Assembly: GCA_029964075.1 (NCBI GenBank)
Contig: CM057129.1
Location: 14,375,430-14,439,429, forward strand
Origin: Patiria pectinifera
Lineage: Eukaryota > Echinodermata > Asteroidea > Valvatida > Asterinidae
DNA: 64,000 nt
Reading direction: 5' to 3'
Each line of letters begins with the position of its first letter. Positions within the stretch are counted from its first letter, which is position 1. The notes under the pieces are model-generated. The model had not been told where the DNA came from and made no database searches. It worked only from the letters and a program-made list of their open reading frames with translations. Made by a program: the position numbers and the translations under genes. Shown here one piece after another: positions 9,348 through 21,034 of the stretch.

Positions 9348-12300
9348 GTAAGCCCACAACGCAGCCTTTACCTCATGGAGAAGGCAGTGTAGCTAGCAAG
9401 ATACAGGAAGCGGCACTAGCTGAAGCTGCTGCTGATCAGTGCGAGGCGGCATTACGATCCTGGTACACCTCTACGGGCAGCTACGTTCAAATGATCCCAT
9501 GGGTTGATGATGACACAAAGCATATTATGGATATCTATACCAACCTACAGCTAGTAGGTGTTGGCAAAGAAGGGAAGATCAAGTCATATAAGGGGATATT
9601 TCTAGTTGAAACCAGGGAAGGTGTTGTTATCAGACGGATCATTCTGAATGGTCTGGCTGGTGTGGGGAAGTCCACCCTAATTGACAAAGTCACTTACGAC
9701 TGGGCCATGAAATGTGTTCGTGTGTTGCTGAAGTTCAAACTTGTGTTTGCTCTAAAAATGCACTCACTAGAACAAAGTTCTGAGCTCATTGATGCAGTCT
9801 TTGCACAGCTCTTGGATCGTGACACTCCCATAGATAGGCATGCCCTTACGTCTTACATCAATGCTAACCCTGAGAAGGTTCTCATTCTCTTAGATGGTTT
9901 TGATGAGTTCATGACCACCAACCTCAATGAGCATGCTTTCGGCTCCATCCTCAATATCCTAACCCGCAAGGAATGCAGAGATAGTTGTGTGGTTGTCTCA
10001 ACTCGCTCCTCTCATTTCAACAGATTGGCGAACAACTTGTTGGTTCGGAAGCCTTTCACTCATGTCAAGGTTCTAGGGTTTAGTGCAGAAGATGTTGAGG
10101 AGTATGTAAGGAAATTCTACATTGATGAAGAGCCTGAGAAAGCTCGGCAGCTTTTTGAGAGGATTAAGTCTTCTGATGTGTTACTTGATCTAGCCAGGAG
10201 TCCAATGCTGCTCCTGTTGATGTGTGTGTTGTGGAGAGAAGATTCTTGTCTCCCAGAGACAATGTTCCGCCTGTACAGTGAGGCACTGAGATACATATTC
10301 AAGCGGAAAGCAGACACTTCACCCGATGAAGTGTCCAGAGTAGTCATTGAAATTGGGAAGATTGCTTTCCATGGTCTGATTTCCCCAGTGCAGTTGCTTT
10401 CATTTGATGAGAGTGAGTTTGAGCGTACTGTGCTGAGCATGGCGATTAAAGTGGGTCTTGTCACCAGTCAGAGGGTCTTGAATGGTTTGATCATCCAGAA
10501 CAGTATTCAGTTCATGCACATGACCTTCCAAGAATTTTGTGCGGCTCAGTACTTTCAGAGCTTGTTTACAACTGACCCAAAGGAATTCCAGAAGATTCTG
10601 GAAAAACTAGAGAGAACGATCAAGAACCATCCAGCTGGTTTTGAGTGTCTTCTTCGCTTTTGTTGTGGCGACAACGAGGCATGCGCAAATCATGTCATTA
10701 AGGTGCTGAGAAATCCAGCCAGTGACTCGGCGTTGAAACTGGCCTTAGTGTGTTTCTTTGAGAGTCAGTCCAAGAGCTTGCCATGCCAGAACCTTGTAAA
10801 TGAAGTGTTGACCAAGGCAGTGTGCATTGAAGACTGCAACAGTGATGGTGTGAATGCATACATGTGGTTTGTGAAACAGATCATGGATCAGTCAGAGGGA
10901 AGGAGCAATGCTATCCTTGGCAGTGTAGAGGAATTGGCAATATGTAGATGTAACCTGCAGAGATGGGATGCATCGTTGACATATTGCATTCAGGGATTGA
11001 CTCATCTGTCAATCTTGATCCTCAAAGCATGCTCACTTACAGAAGGAAACATGCAACACATTGCATCATCTCTGGGCAACGCAGCCAACTTGACCGTTCT
11101 AGACCTCTCAGGCAACGAGTGTCTGGGTGGCTCATTGCCATCTTGGGTCTCTCATCTGCAGGCACTGAAAAAGTTGGAGAAACTGAAATTAGAGGACTGT
11201 CATTTGAACCGAAGGGATGTCCGATGCCTTGCTGCAACTGTTGGGCATATTGGCAATCTTCAGGATTGCACTGTCCAAACAGATTTGCATCGTCATTCCC
11301 CAAAGGATGACCTAGTCTGGCCCACTAACCCTCTTGTGAGTAGGACCTGTACAGAAACAAGTGGTATCAGACTAGAGATGATTGAGTGCTCATTGACAGG
11401 CACTGACATGACAGATATTGTCGAGGCAATGACCAAAAGAAGTGACTTGGCTGAGTTGATTCTCAGTAGAAATAAAGGGTTGAGTGGCTCGGCGGCTCTC
11501 TGGTTCAATCCTCTGAAACACCAGAAGTGCCTTGAACAGGTGGACTTAAGTGACTGTTCTCTGGTAGACACAGACATTGAACATATTGCCGAAACAGTGA
11601 GTGAGATGCCTGGTATGGCAGAACTGGATCTGTCGCAGAATAACTTGGGTGGATTGGGTGCTTCCTGGGCCCCCCACATGCAGGTCATGAAGCACCTGCA
11701 GAAGTTGAGCCTCAAGTATTGCTCACTTACGGGTGATGATGCAAAGCTGCTTGCAATTTCACTCAATAGCTTGGCCAACTTTGTTATGTTGGACCTTTCC
11801 TGCAATGAGTCTTTGGGTGGCTCTGCTGGCATGTGGGCACCTTACTTTGACCAGATGAGATCACTCCAACAGCTCTATTTGCGTCAGTGTGCACTGACAA
11901 GCAAAGATGTCAAGCACATTGCTGTGCCTCTGAGCAATATGGCCAATTGCATGGAGTTGAACCTCTCAAGCAACGAGCAATTGAGCAAGCATGCAGTCAC
12001 ATGGGCCCCTCATGTGAGGTCCATGCAGCATCTTAAGAGCCTAGTGTTGTTGGGTTGCAATCTGAACAAGCAAGATTTGAAGCATCTTGCTGCATCCTTC
12101 GGTGACATGCCAAATCTGGTGGATTGTTCAGTCAAGAGTGCTTATTTGAGTGGACGATTTCTTGTCCAGCCGACTGACACTGGCATTAGGCTTGACCTTA
12201 GTCAGCGTTCCTTAACTGGCAAAGATCTGGCCAGCATCCTTGGAGCAGTGAGCAAGAGGAATGACCTCGTAGAGTTTATGCTCAGCGGCAATGATTCACT

Positions 12301-13441
12301 AAGTGGCTCAGCAGAGTTGTGGTCCCCATACTTGAAGCAGTTAAAACATCTGGAACGGTTGGAATTACATCATTGTTCTTTGCAACGCACAGATATGGAA
12401 CACATTGCGGCCATACTAAAAGACATGGCATCTTTGATCAAGCTAGACCTATCTCTGAATGACACTATGGGAGGCTTGTGCAAATTGTGGTCACCCCATC
12501 TGAAACAAATGAAACATCTGCAAATGTTGGACTTGAGTTCATGTGCCTTGACAGGGGATGACATAAAGCATATCGCATCGTCAATGTGTGATATACCAAA
12601 CTTGACAGAGTTGAAACTCTCTCATAATGGTCCTCTTGGTGGCTCGGTGTCTTCATGGGCTGCTTCTGTGCAGTTGTTAAGCCACCTTGAGACACTTGAT
12701 TTGGATGACTGTAATATCAAAAGACAGAAATTCAAATACATAGCTGCATCAATCGGTCATATGGGAAACCTGACAAACTGTTCTGTCCGAAGTAATTACA
12801 TGGGTAGCAGGTTCCAGTGTCTCATTCAGCCAATCAGTTCTGGCATACAGGTTTACCTGAGTGAGCGTTCATTAACGGGTACTGATTTGGCAGATATCTT
12901 GGAGGGCTTAGGTGCAAGGGATGACCTGGTCGAATTGAGTCTTGTTGGTAATAACGCATTGGGAAACTCAGCAATACTGTGGTCCCATCAGTTGAAGCAG
13001 TTGAAGCACCTTGCAGTGTTGGTATTAAATCGGTGCTCACTGCGTGGTTCAGACATTGAACACATTGCCTTGTCATTGAGTGGCATGCCAGCCCTTCGTG
13101 TGTTAGAGTTGGCAGGAAATGCAGCTTTGGGTGGCGTGTGCGGAACATGGGCTTTGTATTTACGCCATGTACAGCACATTCAGAAGTTGCACCTGGGCTC
13201 TTGTTCACTTAAGTTTGATGATATGAAGCACATTGCCGAGGCATGTAGTATGATGCCCGAACTTTCAGCATTAGACCTATCAGGCAATGAGGCTTTAAGT
13301 GGCTGTGCAGTAGTGTGGGCACCATTCTTGAACCAACTACTACAGCTCCGCAAACTTGACCTCCAAGAGTGCTCTCTAACAGGTGAAGATAGGCAGCATG
13401 TGTGCTTGTCCGTGAATGATTTTACCAACTGTTCTTATTGA
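9293..13441 (+). CDS. NACHT-LRR (NLR) receptor, main exon
   Basis: Predicted cytosolic innate-immune sensor. The frame has no internal stop for 1,382 codons. From the ATG at 9293, residues 58-90 (STGSYVQMIPWVDDD) look like the conserved segment before NACHT in invertebrate NLRs. Walker A GLAGVGKST is at 120-128, Walker B LLDGFDE at 199-205, a sensor-like VVVSTRS at 233-239, and a winged-helix type FMHMTFQEFCAAQYF at 407-421. From about 550 to the end runs an array of leucine-rich repeats of the LxxLxLxxCxLTxxDxxHIA type, arranged in larger blocks. The true start is probably in the upstream exons, since their phase-1 chain leads here; the join near 9348-9396 is uncertain. A frame from 9388 with the upstream exons would give about 1,608 residues. 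The stop is TGA at 13439-13441. No C-terminal domain follows the repeats. Confidence 0.93.
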   Translation: MYMWMFTHSINTEIPSSSGKPTTQPLPHGEGSVASKIQEAALAEAAADQCEAALRSWYTSTGSYVQMIPWVDDDTKHIMDIYTNLQLVGVGKEGKIKSYKGIFLVETREGVVIRRIILNGLAGVGKSTLIDKVTYDWAMKCVRVLLKFKLVFALKMHSLEQSSELIDAVFAQLLDRDTPIDRHALTSYINANPEKVLILLDGFDEFMTTNLNEHAFGSILNILTRKECRDSCVVVSTRSSHFNRLANNLLVRKPFTHVKVLGFSAEDVEEYVRKFYIDEEPEKARQLFERIKSSDVLLDLARSPMLLLLMCVLWREDSCLPETMFRLYSEALRYIFKRKADTSPDEVSRVVIEIGKIAFHGLISPVQLLSFDESEFERTVLSMAIKVGLVTSQRVLNGLIIQNSIQFMHMTFQEFCAAQYFQSLFTTDPKEFQKILEKLERTIKNHPAGFECLLRFCCGDNEACANHVIKVLRNPASDSALKLALVCFFESQSKSLPCQNLVNEVLTKAVCIEDCNSDGVNAYMWFVKQIMDQSEGRSNAILGSVEELAICRCNLQRWDASLTYCIQGLTHLSILILKACSLTEGNMQHIASSLGNAANLTVLDLSGNECLGGSLPSWVSHLQALKKLEKLKLEDCHLNRRDVRCLAATVGHIGNLQDCTVQTDLHRHSPKDDLVWPTNPLVSRTCTETSGIRLEMIECSLTGTDMTDIVEAMTKRSDLAELILSRNKGLSGSAALWFNPLKHQKCLEQVDLSDCSLVDTDIEHIAETVSEMPGMAELDLSQNNLGGLGASWAPHMQVMKHLQKLSLKYCSLTGDDAKLLAISLNSLANFVMLDLSCNESLGGSAGMWAPYFDQMRSLQQLYLRQCALTSKDVKHIAVPLSNMANCMELNLSSNEQLSKHAVTWAPHVRSMQHLKSLVLLGCNLNKQDLKHLAASFGDMPNLVDCSVKSAYLSGRFLVQPTDTGIRLDLSQRSLTGKDLASILGAVSKRNDLVEFMLSGNDSLSGSAELWSPYLKQLKHLERLELHHCSLQRTDMEHIAAILKDMASLIKLDLSLNDTMGGLCKLWSPHLKQMKHLQMLDLSSCALTGDDIKHIASSMCDIPNLTELKLSHNGPLGGSVSSWAASVQLLSHLETLDLDDCNIKRQKFKYIAASIGHMGNLTNCSVRSNYMGSRFQCLIQPISSGIQVYLSERSLTGTDLADILEGLGARDDLVELSLVGNNALGNSAILWSHQLKQLKHLAVLVLNRCSLRGSDIEHIALSLSGMPALRVLELAGNAALGGVCGTWALYLRHVQHIQKLHLGSCSLKFDDMKHIAEACSMMPELSALDLSGNEALSGCAVVWAPFLNQLLQLRKLDLQECSLTGEDRQHVCLSVNDFTNCSY
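11362..13438 (+). repeat. Higher-order LRR blocks inside the NLR exon
   Basis: Three blocks start with similar segments: GIRLEMIECSLTGTD (11362), GIRLDLSQRSLTGKD (12182) and GIQVYLSERSLTGTD (12842). Each block starts with a leader, runs through several LRR pairs, and the first two end in a segment like HLAASFGDMPNLVDCSVKS. The first block is longer by about one LRR pair. This indicates internal duplication of multi-LRR units after they were already assembled in one exon. Confidence 0.75.
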
Positions 13442-14049
13442 ACTACTCGCGAAATATTGCAACTGTAGAAGCAGTGAATTGTGTTTTCAGTTAGAATGTT
13501 CAAATACAGAAGACATGACAGGGTTTTATCCCTTTTTTAAAATCTTTCTATGAATAGTTAAGTTTGAAAGAAACTGGACGGCAGTAGCTAGTAGCCACAC
13601 AGCTGTCTTAATTGCCTAGTTGACCTGGACCCGAAAGATTACATGAAGCTGATGGTCAGTCTAAGTTGGACAGTCTCAGCCAAACAAATTACTGCAACCC
13701 GGGCTGGAGTTGAAAAGTCTGCTTAATACCATGAACTACATGAAGAAAACATGGGATTCACTACCACACAGAGTATAATGTATACAAAATGGCCACGTAG
13801 CAGTTAGTAATGCCTTTTGGCCCTAAAGTATACATTTAAGCAGTTTAGGATATCACACTCATCAGAGACTCAGTCAGTCAACTAGTTAGGCACTAATAGG
13901 CAGTGACTGAGTCAGTAACATGGACAGTAGCCTGGCCCTACTGCAATAACACATTATGTCCTATGGGATGTGTGTGTTTTGTAACATCTTGGGCACAAAT
14001 TATCCTTACAATTACATACACGCAGTATTCCAAATGATTGCGTGATTGG
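13442..14049 (+). other. NLR 3' flank / likely 3' UTR
   Basis: AT-rich non-coding sequence after the stop. I find no AATAAA here. The first candidate polyadenylation signals are at 14755-14760 and 15891-15896, beyond a LINE relic, so the 3' UTR may be long or use a variant signal. Confidence 0.4.
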
Positions 14050-14545
14050 ATCCATCTTGATCCTGCGTCATTTGACTTGTGAGTCGGTCAACGCTCTCCA
14101 GTAGGACCTGTCGGCTGTCAGCATCTGCACGTTGTTCCAGCTGCTGTCCACCAGGTGTACATGAAGGTCATGTTGCATGGTTGAATGGTCTCGTGCCAGC
14201 TCATCTGGGCCGGCCTCTCCTTCCCTCTGGGGTCTACCACAGCACCTCGTTGGCAAGCCTTGAGGGGGAAGCCGTGCGATGTGGCCTAACCAGTTCATTC
14301 TCCACCTACATATCACACTGGACACTGGAGGTTGTTTTGTTCGCTCACAGACTTGTTCGTTGGCGATGAAGTTGTTCTACCTGATGCCCAAGATCTTTTT
14401 GATGCATCTTGTGTCGAAGGCATCAAGTGTCTTTTCTTGGTTTGTTTTTCAGCGCCAGGTTTCACAGCTGTAGAGTGAGGTTGGCAAGACATTAGAGTTG
14501 TAGAAACGGAGCTTGGTCTTGAGTGTAAACTTTGCGCTTTCCTTT
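14050..14545 (-). pseudogene. LINE relic (reverse transcriptase C-terminal part)
   Basis: Read on the minus strand, 14545 to 14375 gives NVLPT, CETWR, LDAFDTRCIKKILGIR, and then 14325 to 14068 gives WRMNWLGHIARLP, a GRP word and WRALTD. This order is typical of the end of non-LTR retrotransposon ORF2 (the RT thumb region, then the RRLRWLGHxxRM segment). Stops and frame changes show it is dead. It lies downstream of the NLR gene on the opposite strand. Confidence 0.7.
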
Positions 14546-17500
14546 GGGAGCGAAGTCGGGATGCCAGACAAAGTAGGGACCATCTACTACATAGGAAAGT
14601 GCACCTGTAAACAAAGCGTCTCAGGCCTATCTGTCTGTGTTAGTTCAGTTATGTATAGGACCAATGGATCATATACCGAAGGATCTACATGTACATAGAT
14701 ATTAAATCCTCCAGAGTTTAACTTTCTCTAAATTCTCAGTTATATGCTTTCTCAAATAAAGTGCAATATATTTTCTGGTAATTGAGAAGCATTATCGATA
14801 TCATGTTTTTGTGTAATTGAAAGATGTTGCATCTCATAAGAAGACAACTGTATAGTTTCCAGATGTTTTTATATATGTAGAAATAAGATATTGAGCTGGC
14901 ATCTGTATCGTTTTTGTATGATATCCAAAGAAGTGAATACATCAGTCAACTTTCTCAAATAACCTGCGACACATATTAGTATTTTTTCTATATTTTACAG
15001 TTCAATTTGTTAAGCTGCACTAATACATACTTTTTCTGCATTCAAAGGAGTGGGTCACATCAACGAAACCGTTGTCTTGTTTTCACTTCTGGCTGCTAGT
15101 TAATGTTTTAAGAATGTTGTCACTTAAAAAAAAAATACATGTAGATCGGTTGGTATGATCGTGACAACAAAACTGCCAGAAAAAAAGTATACGAGGTGCT
15201 GTTAAGTACATAAAATTGTGTCACAATTTACAAAACATGAAAAATGTTAGTACATGTACCTATTAAAAGTATTGAAATGTCCACAGGACTTTAAAAAAAA
15301 AAAAAATTGTTCAGTAAATGGTGCAATCATTAATTTTGTATTTAAGTTTACTAAATTGTTCAGAGATCTGGCCAGGTCTACTTTCAGTGCTGCAATGATT
15401 AACCATTCCAGGATATATGACAAACTGAAGTTTTTTTTTATTTTACGGAAATAAGCACATGGTTAGATTGTGTACTCGGGACTTGTGAAGATCATGTCAC
15501 ATGTGAAGTCATGCTTGTTGGTTGCCGAGAGGTAAAACAGCCATACAGCATCACTCTACCTCGTGTTTTCTCCGTTCTTGTACCGTGTAAACTTCAAGTA
15601 ACTCACCATATTTCACGCGAGATACATGCAGTGAAGAACCGCGCTGTTGGCGGCTGGGTCCCCCTCATTGGAAATCGGCTTCATTTGACCGCGTGTGCAG
15701 ATTAGTATTAAAGAATTATATGTGACATGGTCTCTGTTGTTTTTTTTATCTGGGAATTGAAATTATTGGCTGCCTGTAAGCACATTGTATATGTCATCAA
15801 AACGTGAAAGTATTGCCACTTTTCAGATGTTGTAAGTACACGTATGTAATTACTAGTACTAAGTAGGTTACGTTGTTCTGTTGTGCATAAAATAAAGTGT
15901 ACATGTATATTTGTATAGCTGGTTAGTTATGTGCACTTACGTTATTTCATCTGTGATTAGTTGTGTGATTAGTTTTGTAGATTATCCTTCGTCTTTTACA
16001 GTAAATTGTTTCGAAGATTCATTAGCATCAAATATTTGTAAAAGAAAGCTTACACCATTGAATGTTGAAACTACTATTGTGTATGTATAAATTAGTTGAA
16101 AGAGGCACATAAAGTGTTAAAAAATTGGGTGCTAAAAATTTAGAAACACGTTTAATATTTTTGTGATGAATTTTGAGCAACCTGTATGTTTTATTTATTT
16201 TATTTGCAACAGAAAAGTACTTCAACATCTTTCTTTTGTTGGTTGTCTGTAAAACAATTTGATGTCTAACATCTCCATTGATCCATAACTCGACTGATTG
16301 TTTTTCTTCACAATTTCGGTCAAGTGACAGTAAACTTAACAGCCATTATCATCTAATAAGTATTTTGTGACCAGTACTATATTAATCAATTCTAAAACTT
16401 TCTTATGATTGAATTGAAATTGAAAAAAAAAATTGAAATTGTTGCAATAAGCATTTAAATTGGGCAGACTGCATTTATTTTTTACCTTAAGCACAGTACT
16501 TATGTTTTTTTAAGTCCGTTTCTGAAAGCAGTCCTGTCGTTGATGAAAGCTTCACAGCGAAGGGAAAAAAAGTAGTTTAAGAGGTAATATCCCATGCACA
16601 TACCACAATGTTTAATTTCATTGGTCTGAACAATTGGGTGCAAGTGAAGTCTTTCAAAATTTTAGCAAATAACTGAAATGCCTAGGCCTATGTTTGCCTG
16701 TTTAAAATAAACGTATTTTAATTGCCTTTCCAGCTTTGTGTATGAATGCTGCCAGTAATCTTGTCAAAGTGTTTTCCCCCCTCCTTTTCTTTAATTCATA
16801 TTTGAAGCCAAAATATAGTGCTATAGAAATCTGATTCGAGGTAGAATGGACCATTTGCAGCAGTATCCAAAAAGTAACCGACTATCCAAAAGTAACCGAC
16901 CAAAACTATTGTTAAAAAGCTTACACCACCATAAAAATGGGTTATTTTAAGAGTCCGACACCGGAAAGGGAAATCTGCAAGGTGTACTTTTCCTATTGCC
17001 ACGGGTACAAATTGAGTTTAGCCAGCCGTCTTGTTAACGAGGGACCTTTACCATTGAATTATGTTACCACCTTTTTCTATTATCAATTTTGTTTTTCTAT
17101 TAAGAATAACTTGTGAATTTCCATCAGTTTTAAAATCATGAATGGTATTAAAACTGTTCTTGCTGCGAATCATGAATAGTCTGTCTCTTTGGTTTTCATT
17201 GTCGAGGACTGGCGCATATCGTGCGGGGCTGTCAAACATGGACGACTCGTCCCAAAAGTGACCGGCATTTAGAAAGTTTTTAAACTGTTTTTATTTGGGG
17301 GGGGGGGGGGTTGCTATCCCTGCAGGGAAGGAACTCCATACATGGCCATCACTCCTTTTTCCCTGCAATGACCTATCAGCCATCAGAAAGCGATAACATG
17401 TCCTAAAAAGTCAGATTTAGTAGGGAAAATATTGAAGAATTTACTGAGAAAAACACTTAGAATTTTTCAGACCAGTTTGTTGACAGGGTGTCAAGTGATG

Positions 17501-19496
17501 TCCAGGTATGGACTTCTTTCCAACCCCAGTAAATAACCCCACTTCCCAAGATCAAGAAAACACTCACAACTCTACAAGATGTAGGCCTACGAGGCAAATA
17601 TCAAATTAAAACTTATTAATCATCCTTCATTTTCTGTTCCATTTGTTTGGGTAACCCTGTAACTTTCGGGAGAAATGTCCATCCAAAAAAGAGCACCCTT
17701 AAAACCAGTCCTTAATCCCATCGTAATTTTGAAAAAAAAAGAAGAGATATTTTAGGACCCAATTTCGTCGAAATTTTACAGAAATACAAGTTCGCACGGT
17801 CCTATTAACTGCTTCTTCCCTTCTGTTTATTTATAACCCTCAAGTTCATGGCCCACAAAATGCAATGTGAATCGGTTGGCGTAGGCAACTGGGAGCACTT
17901 ACTTGCAGGCATTCTTAATGATGTTAATTAACAGCGAAGAAAATAAACAATATATTTGTTGATAAAGTGCTGGGAGAAAACTGGGAGGGGCACAACTGGG
18001 GGCAAACTGGGGGCCGGGGGACACAAGGAAAACACTGTGGGGGAGGGGAATCCCGATCTCCCCCCCCCCTCCTCGTAGCGCCGCCACTGATTGGAGGCAC
18101 CAAATCCTAGCACGTTCACAGTGAAAATACTCAAATACCGTCACTGAAACATACAACATTAGGCCTACATAGGAAAATTGGTTTTGAAATTAAGCTCACC
18201 GGAAGGTACTTCTTCAGGAAAAGGGGGCCGTCAGAAGCCAGATACAGCTAGGCGAGGCTTCATAACCACAGCAGACTAATAGCAACGGGATACAAAGGAA
18301 GAAACAGTAATGTAGCTGAACTCAGGAAACGCAAAGAACGAAGGAAGAACAGCTCCCTTCAAAAACTCTCAGGACTGCATGTGCAGGCATTATATTCGTG
18401 CTGCACCACCGCCCTAACGGCTAACGCCGCCAGCTAAGCATAGGCATTTCACTTGTTCGCTTTAACAATGCCAACAAAAATTCCTATTCCCAAATAAGGA
18501 GAGCTCCGGGAAGGGAAATGTTATTGAGAGGACTTTAAAACATTACTTCAAACTGTCGCCAGAACAAAGCTGTAGGCAAGTAATGCTGCAACAAGTAAAA
18601 AGACATACGCTGTCCGCAACTTCTTGTCAATCCGGACAGACATATTTGAATCACTTCTATCAACGCCAAAAAAAATACTACAGATTTAGTACATGTAGGC
18701 CTATACCAATTGATGTGCTTTTCATCAGATATACGACACAGCTGGCTGTATGTACCCAAGTTTGCTTTGCAATCAAAGGTCGCATTTAGTTGTCACAGCA
18801 TTGATGTGCGCATTACACGGAATTATTTTAAAAGACCTAGATATCGACCTTTTAGAGAAACTATAGGCTAAAATGGAGTACAAAATGAAAACGTGTATCG
18901 ACTACGAGACTACAAGTTTATTGCGTTTTTTTAATAATCTTATCTGATGATCCAAAGACGTCAGACTAGTTTGATATAAAAAAAACAAGTTAACAAAATT
19001 ATTAATTCATTCTGTTTATCTGATAACGCCCATTTTTGCTATTAAACGTGTTTGCACGAAATATTAGTTTAAGAATAAAATACAATAATATACTTGTTAA
19101 AGTCCATACAAAGATTAGCCAAAAAATCAAGCAGGCACCAAAACAACCGTTGAAAAATGTCAATAAAAAGATTGAATATCAAGTTAAATATACAATTAAA
19201 AACGTGTGTTACATTTATAAAAGTACTTTAAAGTGCTTAAGAAATTTACACTATAGTTACACTTATGCTTTCGGGTCAGTATGCAATCCCTTTGAATCAT
19301 TCATATTCCATATTCCAAGGGTGGATCCGGGGGGCCAAGGGGCCAGCCCACAGACTTCAACAGACTTGCTAATTCTTTTTACATTTTTGTGACTTAAGAA
19401 AAAAATTAATACCCATATTGCCAACCATACTGTTACAAGTTTACAACCACAATTTTGACCATGAACTGTTTCTAATAAGAATAAAATTACAGATTT
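14546..19496. other. Intergenic, no gene seen
   Basis: About 5 kb of AT-rich sequence. It contains AATAAA at 14755-14760 and 15891-15896 (possible NLR poly(A) sites) and a G-run at 17298-17310. At 18045-18090 there is another fragment related to the GTAGCGCCGCCACTG-type repeat. On the minus strand AATAAA reads at 18922-18917, a possible signal for the mutase gene. Open frames are short and lack domains. Confidence 0.5.
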
Positions 19497-21034
19497 CTAG
19501 TTGCGCAAAAGAATGAATTCATTCCTGGAGTCCGGCTCCAGGAATCGACCCGTGTTTTTGCGAGAGTTGACGAGATTTGGGTTGGGATACGTCTCCTCAT
19601 CTATTCCTTGCAAAATCCTGTCCACAACCTCCACCCCTTGCATGAAAGAATGGTCCTGGTTTGCAACCTCGTACCGCCATCCCCCGAACCGACCGCGGGA
19701 GTAGATGTGTTTTGCCTCTAACCAGGGTTGCACAATGTGGAGGACTTTTTCCCTTTCCAGAGAAGGAACTGGGTAGCCGCGATCTAGTCGGCGATAGTAT
19801 TTGGACACTACCATGTCAGCTGAAATGAAACCGTACGTCACCAAAGCCTTGACTGTTGCCTCGACTACGTTTGTCTTTGACCAATAGCTTGGGTCTGGCG
19901 CGTTCTTGGGTTCCGCCGCCTCGCACATCAGAGACCAAAAGGTGTCCGCCCTGGGCACGTGATCGTCAGAGTACGCCGAGAAAACTGTAATGCGGTAGAA
20001 CGGAGAATCGGAGTCTGGAAAGTACATCCAGGATTTGTCGGAGAGAATCTCAGGGGGTTGGCCAAGGAGTCCAATACCTATGACATGAGTGTGAGAGTAT
20101 ATGAGCTGCGATGTGAAGTGGTTCATTTGTGCCAGAGATGGATCGTTACCATGAAGTAAGTTTGCAAATTTGTCCAAGGGTGCCGTCGATATCAACGTGT
20201 CATAAGTCAATGAACGGTGCGAACTCCCTTCAGTTCCTATGTTTATTGTTTTGGTGTCAAAATTGACACTCGTCACTTTGCTTCGGAACTGAAACCATTC
20301 CCGCGGTACCAAGTTTGCCACTCCGCTCCAGATATTCCCGGTGCCGTTGAATCTTGGGAAGCGAAAGTACCGGTTGGGACCCCACCCCGAGTCCTCCACC
20401 GGAGTCCCTTGATCGAAGGCTTTAATCTTGGCTTGGATTTTGTTGACGTCGGGTACGGCGACTCGCTCGTCCACCCAGACCGAGTTCATTCTGGTGGTGT
20501 TGACTGTCCACACCTTCTTGTTGTATTTCCGCATGAACACTTCGCAGAGGCCGACCCCGAATTTCTGCAAAAGCCACTGGTCGAAGTTGCCGGGTTTGGC
20601 CTCCGGTGGGTTGCGGGTGATCTCTTGGAGACCTTCCAGGCTTCTTTTCTGGTCAGTTTTGTCCATGGCTTCGATGTTGTTCTGAACTGGGTAAGGGATG
20701 AATCTCCTTTTGCCGTCTGATCCCATCATGAAGGCAAAGGCCGCGCGGACTCGCTGGTTCCAATGTGGTACTGCACGATCCAGCGTCTTGTCGAAATAAT
20801 CGTAATGAGAGAAGACGACATGGCCTCCCATGTCCCAGAGAAAGCCTTGATCGTCTCGCTCAGAAGAAGCCAGTCCGCCCGGTAGAGCTTCTTCTTCTAG
20901 GATGGTAACCTTGGTGTTAAACTGGTCTCTGAGTTCGGCCAGTCGTCGTGCTGCGCCTAGTGCCGTTGGACCCGAGCCGATGATGACAATATGAAGTGAC
21001 TTTGCGACCCGGCGTTCATGCTTGTTGAACTTGC
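19497..21034 (-). CDS. glf: Mutase exon 2 (whole catalytic domain)
   Basis: The exon starts after TTTTGCAG (acceptor bases at 21036-21035), takes two bases to complete a glycine codon with exon 1, and stays open to the stop at 19497. It holds the complete FAD-binding and mutase fold, so the intron separates the membrane anchor from the enzyme. Confidence 0.92.

Noticed and set aside
10117-13428. Many minus-strand frames across the NLR exon
   Set aside because: They are shadows of the LRR repeats in antisense; none has a domain.
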